Both the position numbers and the translations under genes were made by a program. Below, in pieces: positions 54,216-62,009 of a DNA stretch of 64,000 nucleotides. How positions within the stretch are numbered: position 1 is the stretch's first letter; every line of letters begins with the position of its first letter. The stretch comes from Nitrosomonas mobilis (GTDB taxonomy: Bacteria; Pseudomonadota; Gammaproteobacteria; Burkholderiales; Nitrosomonadaceae): contig NZ_FMWO01000032.1 of assembly GCF_900103035.1 (NCBI RefSeq), positions 1-64,000 on the forward strand, written 5' to 3'. The notes below the pieces were generated by a model. That model saw only the letters and a program-made list of their open reading frames with translations. It ran no database searches and was not told the DNA's origin.

Positions 54216-54600
54216 AAGCGCACGCGAAATGCTGAAGAATTTTTACCCTGGCAATATCTGAAACTGGTTTCAACGGGAGGCTTTAGCGAAATGCTGAAAC
54301 GCATTCTGGGAGCGGATGCACCAGGATTGTCACCAACAATAATCAGCCACCTGAAGCAACAATGGGGCCGGACTACCGGGACTGGAGTCGGCGTGATTTG
54401 AAGTAACAAGCGTTATGCCTATGTCTGGTCGGATGGGGTCTACGGTACGCTTAGAACGGATAATCGGTTATGTCTTCTGGTGATTATCGGTTCTGATGAA
54501 ACGGGGCACAAGGAATTGCTGTCGTTGTCGGATGGCTATCAGCGATGGCGCGCTGGGTTTCTGGAAAGCCGTTTTCAAATATTGATCCTAAACTGATCAG
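54183..54600 (+). pseudogene. IS256-family transposase, frameshifted N-terminal third
   Basis: The reading LKRTRNAEEFLPWQYLKLVS, then TGGFSEMLKRILGADAPGLS, and in a shifted frame after 54380 RYAYVWSDGVYGTLRTDNRL with LCLLVIIGSDETGHKELLSL. The first catalytic Asp region is thus present (SDGVY), but two frameshifts and loss of the rest inactivate it. Another copy fragment is at 8451. Confidence 0.8.
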
Positions 54601-54707
54601 CAAGGCTGCTGGGTGCATAAAACCACTAATGCATACCTCTCATTAATCAAAATAGATGGCCTTCTTAAATAGTCATTTGCTTTTTAAAAATACCAAAGTA
54701 TAATTAA

Positions 54708-54730
54708 GAATCATTATCATTATTAATGAT
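54708..54730. promoter_or_regulatory. Fur-box-like site
   Basis: GAATCATTATCATTATTAAT resembles the iron-repressor (Fur) consensus GATAATGATAATCATTATC with several ATCATT/ATTAAT hexamers. It lies about 270 bases before the TonB receptor, with a MITE copy between the two. Confidence 0.6.
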
Positions 54731-54743
54731 TTTTTCGTTTTTA

Positions 54744-54884
54744 TGGGTGCTTTTAAAGGCTCAGAGTTTCAAACAAGACCGGGCGAGAATAAGAATTGTT
54801 TACGCAGAATATAATTAATATGCAATTAAATATTTATTACAAATAACGCAGTATTATGACGAAATATGGATTTTTAGAGATGTC
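54744..54884. repeat. MITE-like repeat, copy D
   Basis: A degenerate left end (TTTTAAAGGCTCAGAGTTTC), then AAGACCGGGCGAGAATAAGA, GTATTATGACGAAATATGGA and the right end TTTTTAGAGATG. It sits between the Fur-like site and the receptor gene. Confidence 0.65.
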
Positions 54885-55001
54885 TTTATTAAAATTACCC
54901 GCATCATCGGAGCATTTTGCTGCCTGATTCTATATATTGGAATAAGAGTTATCTGTGCCAGGAGCTGGCAAGAACTGCAAAAATAATTACGCCCTAATAT
55001 C

Positions 55002-57419
55002 ATGGTTGTCCGTTGTTCTACTCGAAGTATTTATTTTTTTGCAATACTAATCAGTCTGGGTCTGGCGGCAGTTTTTCTGTCTAAACCAAGTGTTGCTGAA
55101 TCAGCAAACAGCACTGAAGCGGCGCTACGAACCTACAATATTCCTGCCGGTTACTTGTACGATGCCTTGATTCAGTTCTCGCAGGAGGCGGGAATAAAAC
55201 TTGTCATTGATTCTACGATGTTGCAGGGTAAAGTGACACCAGGATTAACCGGTGATTTTAAGATTAAAACGGGGCTGAATCAGTTGCTTGCCGGCTCCGG
55301 CCTGCAAGTGGTGCAACAGGGCGATAGCTATGTGTTAACGGCAATATCCGCGTCGCCAACGGATCCTGTTGCTACTGTCCTGCCTGCAATACAGATTACC
55401 GCCAACGCTACAAACCGGTATGCAGCAGTCAGCACCAATACTGCAACGAAAACCAATACTGTGTTGCTCGATGTTCCACAATCTATTTCGGTTATAACCG
55501 ATGACCTGATTAAAGATCAGTCAATCCGGAGTATTGGCGATGCTGTCCGTTATGTACCCGGTGTTGGCGTCTCGCAGGGCGAAGGTAATCGTGATGCGCT
55601 CGTATTTCGTGGAAATCGTTCGACCGGCGATTTTTTTACTGATGGCATCCGTGATGATGTCGAATACTTCCGCGATCTTTATAGCATTGAGCGTATTGAA
55701 GTGCTCAAAGGCGCTAACGGCATGATTTTTGGTCGTGGCGGCTCAGGTGGCGTTGTTAACCGTGTTACCAAACAAGCCAATTGGAAACCAGTGCGAGAGT
55801 TTACTTTTCAGGGTGGATCTTACAATCTAAAAAGAATGACGACTGACGTCGGATATGTGATTAATGATGTGGCTGCCGTTCGTTTGAATGCGCTATACGA
55901 AAATGCAGGTAGTTTTCGTGATGGCGTGGGCTCGGAGCGGCTTGGAATCTCTCCGACGGTGACTATTAAACCAACGCATCGCACTAAAATAGTCGCCAAT
56001 ATGGAGCGGTTTCATGATGACCGCACCGCTGATCGCGGTATTACCTCGGTTCTGGGCGCTCGTGGAGAAGTCACAGGACCCGTCGATGTGCGGCAATCGC
56101 AATTCTTTGGCGATGCCAAGCGTAGTAATGCGATTGTTGATGTATTGTCGTTTAATTCCTTGATTGAACATAAATTTGACTCCGGCGTTATGCTGCAGAA
56201 TCGCACCAATTATGCGACCTACGATAAGTTTTACCAGAATGTTTTTGCCAATAGCGGGTTTAATACGTTAACTGGTCTAGTATCGATAGGAGCTTATAAC
56301 AACACGACATCGCGTGAAAATGTCTTCAACCAGACAAATCTGCTATATACCTTGAATACCGGGTCCATTTCGCATACGTTGATGGCAGGTGTCGAAGTCG
56401 GTCGCCAAGAAACCGATAACAGGCGCGCGACCGGCCTGTTCAATAATAATCGGGCCAATACCAATCTGCTGGTTCCCTTGAGCAATCCGACCACCGATAC
56501 CCCGATCACGTTCAGAACACGGGATTCGGGCGGCGATTTGGATGCGTTGAACCGTAGCATTGTCAATATCACTTCACTCTATATTCAGGATCAGATCGAG
56601 ATCATTCCCCAACTTCAGGTGATTGCCGGGGTGCGCTATGACTTGTTTGAAGTGGATTTTCAGCAGAAAAATGGCCCGATGGATCACTTGAAATCAAGAG
56701 ATGACTTGATTGCACCCCGTTTTGGCGTGATCTATAAACCGTTTCAGCCGATCTCATTTTATGCTAGTTACAGTCAAGCCTATGTGCCACGGGCTGGTGA
56801 TCAGCTCACGGCTTTGAACGTCACGATTGAAACGCTCAAGCCGGAAAAGTTTGTAACGCTGGAAACCGGGGTCAAATGGGATATCCGGCCTGACCTGGCT
56901 TTCACCACTGCTGTTTACCAACTGGATCGCAGCAATGTCATCAATTCGATTGTCGGAGGACAGACTTTCCTAACCAAAGGTCAGCGTACCGAAGGTGTCG
57001 AAGTCAGCCTGGCCGGTCAACTGACGCCCAACTGGAGCGTAATGGGCGGTTACGCCTATCAGGTAGGGGAAATTACCAGCGACATCTTCGGCGTCGCGCG
57101 GAAAGGAGCAACGGTTGCCGAGCTTCCGCGCCACACCTTCTCGATATGGAGCCGCTATGATATTACGCCAAGTATCGGTGCGGCATTCGGTGTAATTCAC
57201 CGGGACGATATGTTTGCTTCGCTGACCAATCGGGTTAGTGTACCCAGCTTCACGCGCGTCGATGCGGCACTTTTCGCGCAGTTTAGCAAGCGCTTCCGTG
57301 GCCAATTGAATATCGAGAATTTGTTCGATACCAAGTACTTTTCCTCAGCGCATAACGACTTCAATATCACACCGGGTTCACCGATTGCGGTTAGAGCGTC
57401 GCTGATCGCCAACTTCTAG
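55002..57419 (+). CDS. TonB-dependent siderophore receptor with STN domain
   Basis: An 805-residue outer-membrane receptor for a ferric siderophore. Order: signal peptide (about 1-33, FFAILISLGLAAVFLSKPSV), STN domain (about 44-112, YNIPAGYLYDALIQFSQEAG, then TGLNQLLAGSGLQVVQQGDS), plug (from about 145: LLDVPQSISVITDDLIKDQS, with GMIFGRGGSGGVVNRVTKQA) and a 22-strand barrel ending FDTKYFSSAHND...IANF. An STN domain normally talks to a FecR-type anti-sigma factor, but no fecIR pair is beside it. A Fur-like box is upstream. A siderophore type cannot be named; FhuE/FpvA-like proteins are the closest group. Confidence 0.93.
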   Translation: MVVRCSTRSIYFFAILISLGLAAVFLSKPSVAESANSTEAALRTYNIPAGYLYDALIQFSQEAGIKLVIDSTMLQGKVTPGLTGDFKIKTGLNQLLAGSGLQVVQQGDSYVLTAISASPTDPVATVLPAIQITANATNRYAAVSTNTATKTNTVLLDVPQSISVITDDLIKDQSIRSIGDAVRYVPGVGVSQGEGNRDALVFRGNRSTGDFFTDGIRDDVEYFRDLYSIERIEVLKGANGMIFGRGGSGGVVNRVTKQANWKPVREFTFQGGSYNLKRMTTDVGYVINDVAAVRLNALYENAGSFRDGVGSERLGISPTVTIKPTHRTKIVANMERFHDDRTADRGITSVLGARGEVTGPVDVRQSQFFGDAKRSNAIVDVLSFNSLIEHKFDSGVMLQNRTNYATYDKFYQNVFANSGFNTLTGLVSIGAYNNTTSRENVFNQTNLLYTLNTGSISHTLMAGVEVGRQETDNRRATGLFNNNRANTNLLVPLSNPTTDTPITFRTRDSGGDLDALNRSIVNITSLYIQDQIEIIPQLQVIAGVRYDLFEVDFQQKNGPMDHLKSRDDLIAPRFGVIYKPFQPISFYASYSQAYVPRAGDQLTALNVTIETLKPEKFVTLETGVKWDIRPDLAFTTAVYQLDRSNVINSIVGGQTFLTKGQRTEGVEVSLAGQLTPNWSVMGGYAYQVGEITSDIFGVARKGATVAELPRHTFSIWSRYDITPSIGAAFGVIHRDDMFASLTNRVSVPSFTRVDAALFAQFSKRFRGQLNIENLFDTKYFSSAHNDFNITPGSPIAVRASLIANF

Positions 57420-57460
57420 TAGGTAGAAGTCGGTAGTAGCGTTTTTTTATTTGACCTTTT

Positions 57461-57480
57461 TAATGATAACGATTATCATT
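57461..57480. promoter_or_regulatory. Fur box, near perfect
   Basis: TAATGATAACGATTATCATT is an almost perfect palindrome of the Fur consensus, 44 bases before the start of the duplicated exported protein. It should repress that gene when iron is plentiful. Confidence 0.8.
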
Positions 57481-57524
57481 AAAATTCGTATTGTCATCAA
57501 CTAATTCTAAAAGGATGTTTAAAA

Positions 57525-59783
57525 ATGTTTTTATTTAAGGGATTCGCAAACTCACTGCGTAAGGTATTGCTGATGAGTTTGTGCTTTATGGTACTCGGTA
57601 TCGGCAATACGCTAACCGCAGCAGCCGCATCCAATGTTTCAGTCATTGAATCGGCCGTCACAGCTTTTAAAACCATAGGAACATTGCGTAAAGAATTTCC
57701 GATCAATGGAGATGCAATCGCAGCAGAATATGCTGGCGCTTTGCAAACATTGACGCAGGAGGTCGATACTGCGAATTCCTTGACGTTGGATAGCGATGTG
57801 CTGGCAGCTATCGACGACATCAAAAACGACTATGCGCCAAGGCTTGCGGCACAAGTTATCGACAAGACGCTGCAACGTGTTTTCTATCAAAGCATTTGGA
57901 ATCGCATTGCTGCTATCCGCGACCAATTTGAAACCGGCACATCAGATGTTTTAACAGCCATGCTGGATGAATCAGTGGCGGCCTTCCAGGCCATTTCCGG
58001 TACTGTCGCCAGAGAGAATCAAATTTTGACAGCCGACCGACAAGCGCTGGAAGCGGGCAGCAATCCCGGGCTTGATGCCGAAGTGAACGATCACTTTTCC
58101 AGAGTCAGGACGGCTTTAAATAAAAGCAATCCGGAGGAAGATTTCATCACGGTGCAAATCGCACGATATGGGATCCGGATGTCGCTTACGCGGGCCTATT
58201 ATATTGGGGTGTTGCGCGAAGTCGCCGGCGTTATTGAGCAGAGAGGTTTCGACCCCGATGAAACGAGTGTTTTGCAGAAGGAAGGGGAAATTTTTTATCG
58301 CACTATTGAATCGCTAGTGGCCAGAGGAAATCCTGCCGGCAGCTTGAGAATAAAAGCGCAATTGACGGGAGATCCATCGAAAGTTGTCGCCGATGAGATT
58401 GTCAGTGAGTTAGGCAAAGGCTTTATCGGTCGGGTGGTTGGCGAGATGAACGGTCAAGCTCGCGCAATTACCGAGAAAGATCGTCCACATGCCGTGGCGG
58501 AAGCAGCGGGCGCCAAATATTATGCCAGAATCCTGCTGCCAGATCTTGAAGTGCGGCTGGGAGCCGCTGATCGGAGCAATCTGGAAAATGAACTGGAGAA
58601 TTTACTTACTGCCAGCAACGAATTAAGCGCGTCGAAATCCGAGCAAGCGCGTGATGCCATCTCGGCGATTTTAACGGAGTATGAAAATACGCTTAACCGA
58701 GCTAACTATGAAATAACCCAGCATACCGCTATCGTTGAGAATGCACTTGCCAACTATCAGGCAATCGATGCGCTACGGAATCAGGCACCGATCGATGCGG
58801 ATGCTATCGCCGCAAAATATGCAGGGGATTTACAGCAATTGACGCAATTGGTCGACCAAATCTATGGGCAAACGGTTGATCAGAATGTATCGGCAGCGAT
58901 TGCACAGATTAAGGCCGGCGATCAAGTCGCACTGGCATTGCAGGTGATCGATAAATCGCTGCAAAAGACATTTGCGTTGGTAGTTTACGATCGTGCCACA
59001 CTCGCATTGGCGCAATTCGATAACTTCACAACGGATGAGCTCACCCTCGAGTGGGATAGAGCATATACCGCTTACTCTGCTATTGCCAAAACAGCGAATA
59101 AAGAAGACAAAGTGCTGTCTGCTGATAAGCAATCGATTGTGTCAGGCAGCGACCCGGATCTCGATTATCAAATCACCGCTGCCTTTGCCTTAGGCAAGCG
59201 AGCACTTGATAAGACTGATACGGGAGATGCATTGTCATTGGCTTTGGCGCGCGAAAATATCGTCATTCCGCTGGCTAGAAGTTTCCTGGTCGGTGTGCTG
59301 CGTGAAGTGGAAGGCATTATCGAGAACAGAACTGACGAAGTTGACGAAGCCAGGGAAAAACAAATCGAAGGCGAATATTTTTATCGCATCGTGGAAAATT
59401 TCATCGCGCAGGATAATCCGTCTGGCAGTAGTCAAATCAAAGCCCAGCTCACCGGTGACTTGTCGAGTGTAGTTGCCGACCAGATCGTCAGTGAAATCAG
59501 TAGAGGTATTCTGGGGCAGATTAGGAGAAGCATCCAGCAAATCGAAGTCAATTACATAAACGATAAAAACCAAGCTTTATTGGCCTTGGAAAGATTGTCG
59601 CTCTATTCTGGAATTTTCTCATCTGATCTAAGTCAACGTCTAAGCGTGTCCAAGCGTTCCAATCTGGAAAATGCAATACGGGATCTGAAAGACGCAATTA
59701 ATACCGGAAATGCTGACAGAGCTGTTGCACTGCGATCGATATTGACCGCGATCATTGTGGAATACGAAAGCAGCCTACTTTAA
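57525..59783 (+). CDS. Exported helical protein with internal duplication, iron-regulated
   Basis: A 752-residue protein not recognised as a known family. The signal peptide is about residues 1-35 (KVLLMSLCFMVLGIGNTLTA). The mature part consists of two homologous halves of about 350 residues (roughly 40-393 and 400-752). Paired segments: INGDAIAAEYAGALQTLTQE / IDADAIAAKYAGDLQQLTQL, AAQVIDKTLQRVF / ALQVIDKSLQKTF, SLRIKAQLTGDPSKVVADEI / SSQIKAQLTGDLSSVVADQI. It looks all-helical and acidic, as imelysin-like or other periplasmic iron-binding proteins do, but no HxxE motif is seen. A near-perfect Fur box stands 44 bases upstream and a TonB receptor precedes it, so an iron-uptake role is likely. 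Confidence 0.78.
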   Translation: MFLFKGFANSLRKVLLMSLCFMVLGIGNTLTAAAASNVSVIESAVTAFKTIGTLRKEFPINGDAIAAEYAGALQTLTQEVDTANSLTLDSDVLAAIDDIKNDYAPRLAAQVIDKTLQRVFYQSIWNRIAAIRDQFETGTSDVLTAMLDESVAAFQAISGTVARENQILTADRQALEAGSNPGLDAEVNDHFSRVRTALNKSNPEEDFITVQIARYGIRMSLTRAYYIGVLREVAGVIEQRGFDPDETSVLQKEGEIFYRTIESLVARGNPAGSLRIKAQLTGDPSKVVADEIVSELGKGFIGRVVGEMNGQARAITEKDRPHAVAEAAGAKYYARILLPDLEVRLGAADRSNLENELENLLTASNELSASKSEQARDAISAILTEYENTLNRANYEITQHTAIVENALANYQAIDALRNQAPIDADAIAAKYAGDLQQLTQLVDQIYGQTVDQNVSAAIAQIKAGDQVALALQVIDKSLQKTFALVVYDRATLALAQFDNFTTDELTLEWDRAYTAYSAIAKTANKEDKVLSADKQSIVSGSDPDLDYQITAAFALGKRALDKTDTGDALSLALARENIVIPLARSFLVGVLREVEGIIENRTDEVDEAREKQIEGEYFYRIVENFIAQDNPSGSSQIKAQLTGDLSSVVADQIVSEISRGILGQIRRSIQQIEVNYINDKNQALLALERLSLYSGIFSSDLSQRLSVSKRSNLENAIRDLKDAINTGNADRAVALRSILTAIIVEYESSLL

Positions 59784-60149
59784 AACCATAGTTTTCTCCT
59801 CGCAGTCCTAGCCTTCCTGCGAGGGGAAGCCGTGTTTGAGGGCACGCTTCCGGTACTTCAAGGCCGGTTCTACTATTCGCGAAACCATCATAGCCAGCTA
59901 CCGTGTTTGTTTCACCAGTAGCCGACCAATGGCAATAACGTGCACGTTTGAATGAGGAACGCGGACGCATGAAAGGAATCGCCAACGTTAGTCTAGTCAT
60001 TACGTCTGCACTTATTTCATGAAACCCTGAATAACTCATATTTGTCATTCCGAATTCAGTTAAAAATTTTTAATCAATGCAATAGATTTCTCACTCTAGT
60101 CCGGAATAGCACTTGTTCAGGATTTCCTTTAATCAGGAGAAATTTTTAC
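59784..60149. other. Intergenic stretch with one hairpin
   Basis: CCTCGCAG (59798-59805) pairs with CTGCGAGG (59817-59824) and may end the upstream transcript, although no U run follows. The remaining 320 bases contain a minus-strand open frame of 98 codons with no ribosome binding site or homology I recognise. The promoter of the multicopper oxidase gene should lie here. Confidence 0.45.
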
Positions 60150-61235
60150 ATGCTGCAAAATAAAATTTTTGGTTTCGCCGTGGTTTTGATGTGGATTGTA
60201 TTGAGCGGCAGTCCGGTTCTTGCCAAGTCGGTGGAACGAGTTTACTGGATAGCAGCCGATGAGGTACGGTGGGATTATGCGCCTTCTTTTCCTATCGACC
60301 CGATGACCGGCAATGAATTTGACGCGGATCAGCGCATCTTCGTGGAACATGGGATCGGGCGGCGTTACTTGAAATCCGTTTACCGGCAATATACCGAAGG
60401 GTTTGGTGCCATCAAACCGCGTAGTGCCGCAGAAGAGCATCTGGGCATACTCGGGCCGGTCATTCGCGCGGCTGTCGGGGACCGGATCATCGTTCACTTC
60501 AAAAACAATACGCGTTTCCCGGCAAGCATCCATCCGCATGGCGTTCAATATACCCAGGCGCATGAGGGTGCTCCACACGCCCAGGTTACGGGCGGTGCCC
60601 ATCAACAAGATGGCATAGTCGCGCCAGGCGGGGAACACACTTATGTCTGGAGTGTTCCGGAACGTGCCGGGCCGGGTAAGAATGATCCATCGTCGATTGC
60701 CTGGATTTACCACGGCCACGTGAATGAACCTGCCGACACCAATGCCGGATTGATCGGTCCGATCATCATCACCCGCAGAGGACGAGCAAAACCGGATGGT
60801 GCGCCGCGAGATGTCGATCGTGAATTCATCTCATTATTTACGGTGTTCGATGAAAATGCCAGCCTGCATCTGGCAACCAATCTATCCGCCTGCGCGGATT
60901 CCTGCGACCCGGAGGATGAAGTCTTCGCGGAAAGTAATTTGATGCACGGCATCAATGGGCTGGTTTATAGCAACAATCAAGGCTATCTGATGCATAAGGG
61001 AGAGCGTGTGCGCTGGTATATCCTGGGCATGGGAACCGAGGTGGATCTGCATACGCCGCATTGGCACGGCGCGACGCTTCTGCACAACGGCAACCGCCTG
61101 GATGTAACCGAAGTACTGCCGGCGGCCACCAAAACACTGGATATGCAACCCGATGTGGAAGGTGCGTGGATGTATCACTGTCATGTCAATGACCATATCA
61201 GTGCCGGTATGATGACCCTGTATACCGTGAAATAA
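60150..61235 (+). CDS. Two-domain multicopper oxidase, ceruloplasmin-like
   Basis: A 361-residue exported oxidase. Signal peptide residues 1-25 (FGFAVVLMWIVLSGSPVLAK). Two cupredoxin domains carry all copper-site motifs: IHPHGV and IYHGHVNEP in domain 1, HTPHWHG and YHCHVNDHISAGMM in domain 2, i.e. a type 1 centre (C, H, H, M) and a trinuclear centre. The sequence HLGILGPVIRAAVGDRIIVH is shared with ceruloplasmin and factor VIII. A ferroxidase is a reasonable guess given the iron genes around it; copper oxidase or nitrite reductase-like activity cannot be excluded. AGGAGA is 9 bases before the ATG; an upstream extension in frame is not protein-like. Confidence 0.9.
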   Translation: MLQNKIFGFAVVLMWIVLSGSPVLAKSVERVYWIAADEVRWDYAPSFPIDPMTGNEFDADQRIFVEHGIGRRYLKSVYRQYTEGFGAIKPRSAAEEHLGILGPVIRAAVGDRIIVHFKNNTRFPASIHPHGVQYTQAHEGAPHAQVTGGAHQQDGIVAPGGEHTYVWSVPERAGPGKNDPSSIAWIYHGHVNEPADTNAGLIGPIIITRRGRAKPDGAPRDVDREFISLFTVFDENASLHLATNLSACADSCDPEDEVFAESNLMHGINGLVYSNNQGYLMHKGERVRWYILGMGTEVDLHTPHWHGATLLHNGNRLDVTEVLPAATKTLDMQPDVEGAWMYHCHVNDHISAGMMTLYTVK

Positions 61236-61256
61236 TAACTTTAAAACCGTTAACCG

Positions 61257-61282
61257 TTACTTCCAGCCTGGGCTGGAAGTAA
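61257..61282. terminator. Perfect inverted repeat between convergent genes
   Basis: TTACTTCCAGCC and GGCTGGAAGTAA pair over 12 bases around TG. It lies just after the oxidase stop and before the stop of the opposite RTX gene, and probably serves both as a terminator, though no clear U run follows. Confidence 0.6.
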
Positions 61283-61295
61283 GCAACATCTTCAT

Positions 61296-61898
61296 TTACA
61301 GATCAAACACGATCATATCCGGGGTAATCGAGTTTATGTTGACACCAACCAGTTCAATGGTGGCCGCACCTCCGATAAATTCAACGGTAAACCCGTCATC
61401 GCCATTATCGGTAACGCCAGTTATAAATGACACCAATTCATCAAATGATTGGATTCCTAGAACATCTGAATCAAAGAACAGGCGATCCTCGCCCACTTTA
61501 AAATCGGCAACCTGGAAATGTCCGGTGCCATAAAAACCAAACGTGTCATTGCCGTCGCCACCGATTAGGCGGTCATAGCCGTCACCGGCGCGTAATATAT
61601 CGTTGCCGGCACCGCCAAACAGCTTTTCGGTTCCGGATTGGCCATCAAGGTCGTCGTCACCATCACCACCTTTCAGTATGCCATTGCCGGCACCGCCTTT
61701 GATGATGTCATTACCGCCGCCACCTTCGATTTCATCGTGACCGTCACCACCTTCCAGAAAATTATCCAGATCATCTCCAATGATGAGCAAATCATTTTCG
61801 GTAAACCCGGCGGATCCAATTCCTTCAAAAGGAAGACCATCGATAAACTTGATAGAGCCTGAGCCCAGATTGGGGCGTGGTGTTGTGCTGACTGCCAT
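61296..61898 (-). CDS. Small RTX (hemolysin-type calcium-binding) protein
   Basis: A 200-residue acidic protein with a block of RTX nonapeptides (GGxGxDxxx) at about residues 48-118: EGGDGHDEIEGGGGNDIIKG, then GGDGDDDLDG, GGAGNDILRAGDGYDRLIGG, DGNDTFGF. The C-terminus (VGVNINSITPDMIVFDL) ends with the aliphatic/acidic type of tail read by type I secretion systems. It has no Sec signal peptide, enzyme or hemophore domain. AGGAGG precedes its ATG. A Fur-like site lies between it and the divergent LicD/cytidylyltransferase gene. No type I transporter genes are in the window. Confidence 0.88.
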   Translation of the reverse strand: MAVSTTPRPNLGSGSIKFIDGLPFEGIGSAGFTENDLLIIGDDLDNFLEGGDGHDEIEGGGGNDIIKGGAGNGILKGGDGDDDLDGQSGTEKLFGGAGNDILRAGDGYDRLIGGDGNDTFGFYGTGHFQVADFKVGEDRLFFDSDVLGIQSFDELVSFITGVTDNGDDGFTVEFIGGAATIELVGVNINSITPDMIVFDL

Positions 61899-61978
61899 AT
61901 TTTGCCTCCTAATTAAATGTGTTCATCCACCAATCGATAAAATTATGTTCCGCTCCGTCTCACTAAAACCTTTAAACA

Positions 61979-62001
61979 ATAATGAGAATAATTCCTATTA
62001 T
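61979..62001. promoter_or_regulatory. Fur-box-like site in a divergent promoter
   Basis: AATAATGAGAATAATTCCTA, then TTA, matches the Fur 7-1-7 pattern (TGAGAATAATT). It is about 80 bases before the RTX start and just before the first possible start of the opposite gene. Confidence 0.55.
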
Positions 62002-62009
62002 ATTGAACA

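Noticed and set aside
59752-60048. Minus-strand frame of 98 codons (MTNMSYSGFHEISADV...) between the duplicated protein and the oxidase
   Set aside because: No ribosome binding site, no domain, overlaps the end of the upstream gene and a hairpin. It could be a relic but cannot be supported.
60129-60719. Minus-strand frame of 196 codons opposite the multicopper oxidase
   Set aside because: Antisense shadow; the opposite strand shows all copper ligands and a ribosome binding site.
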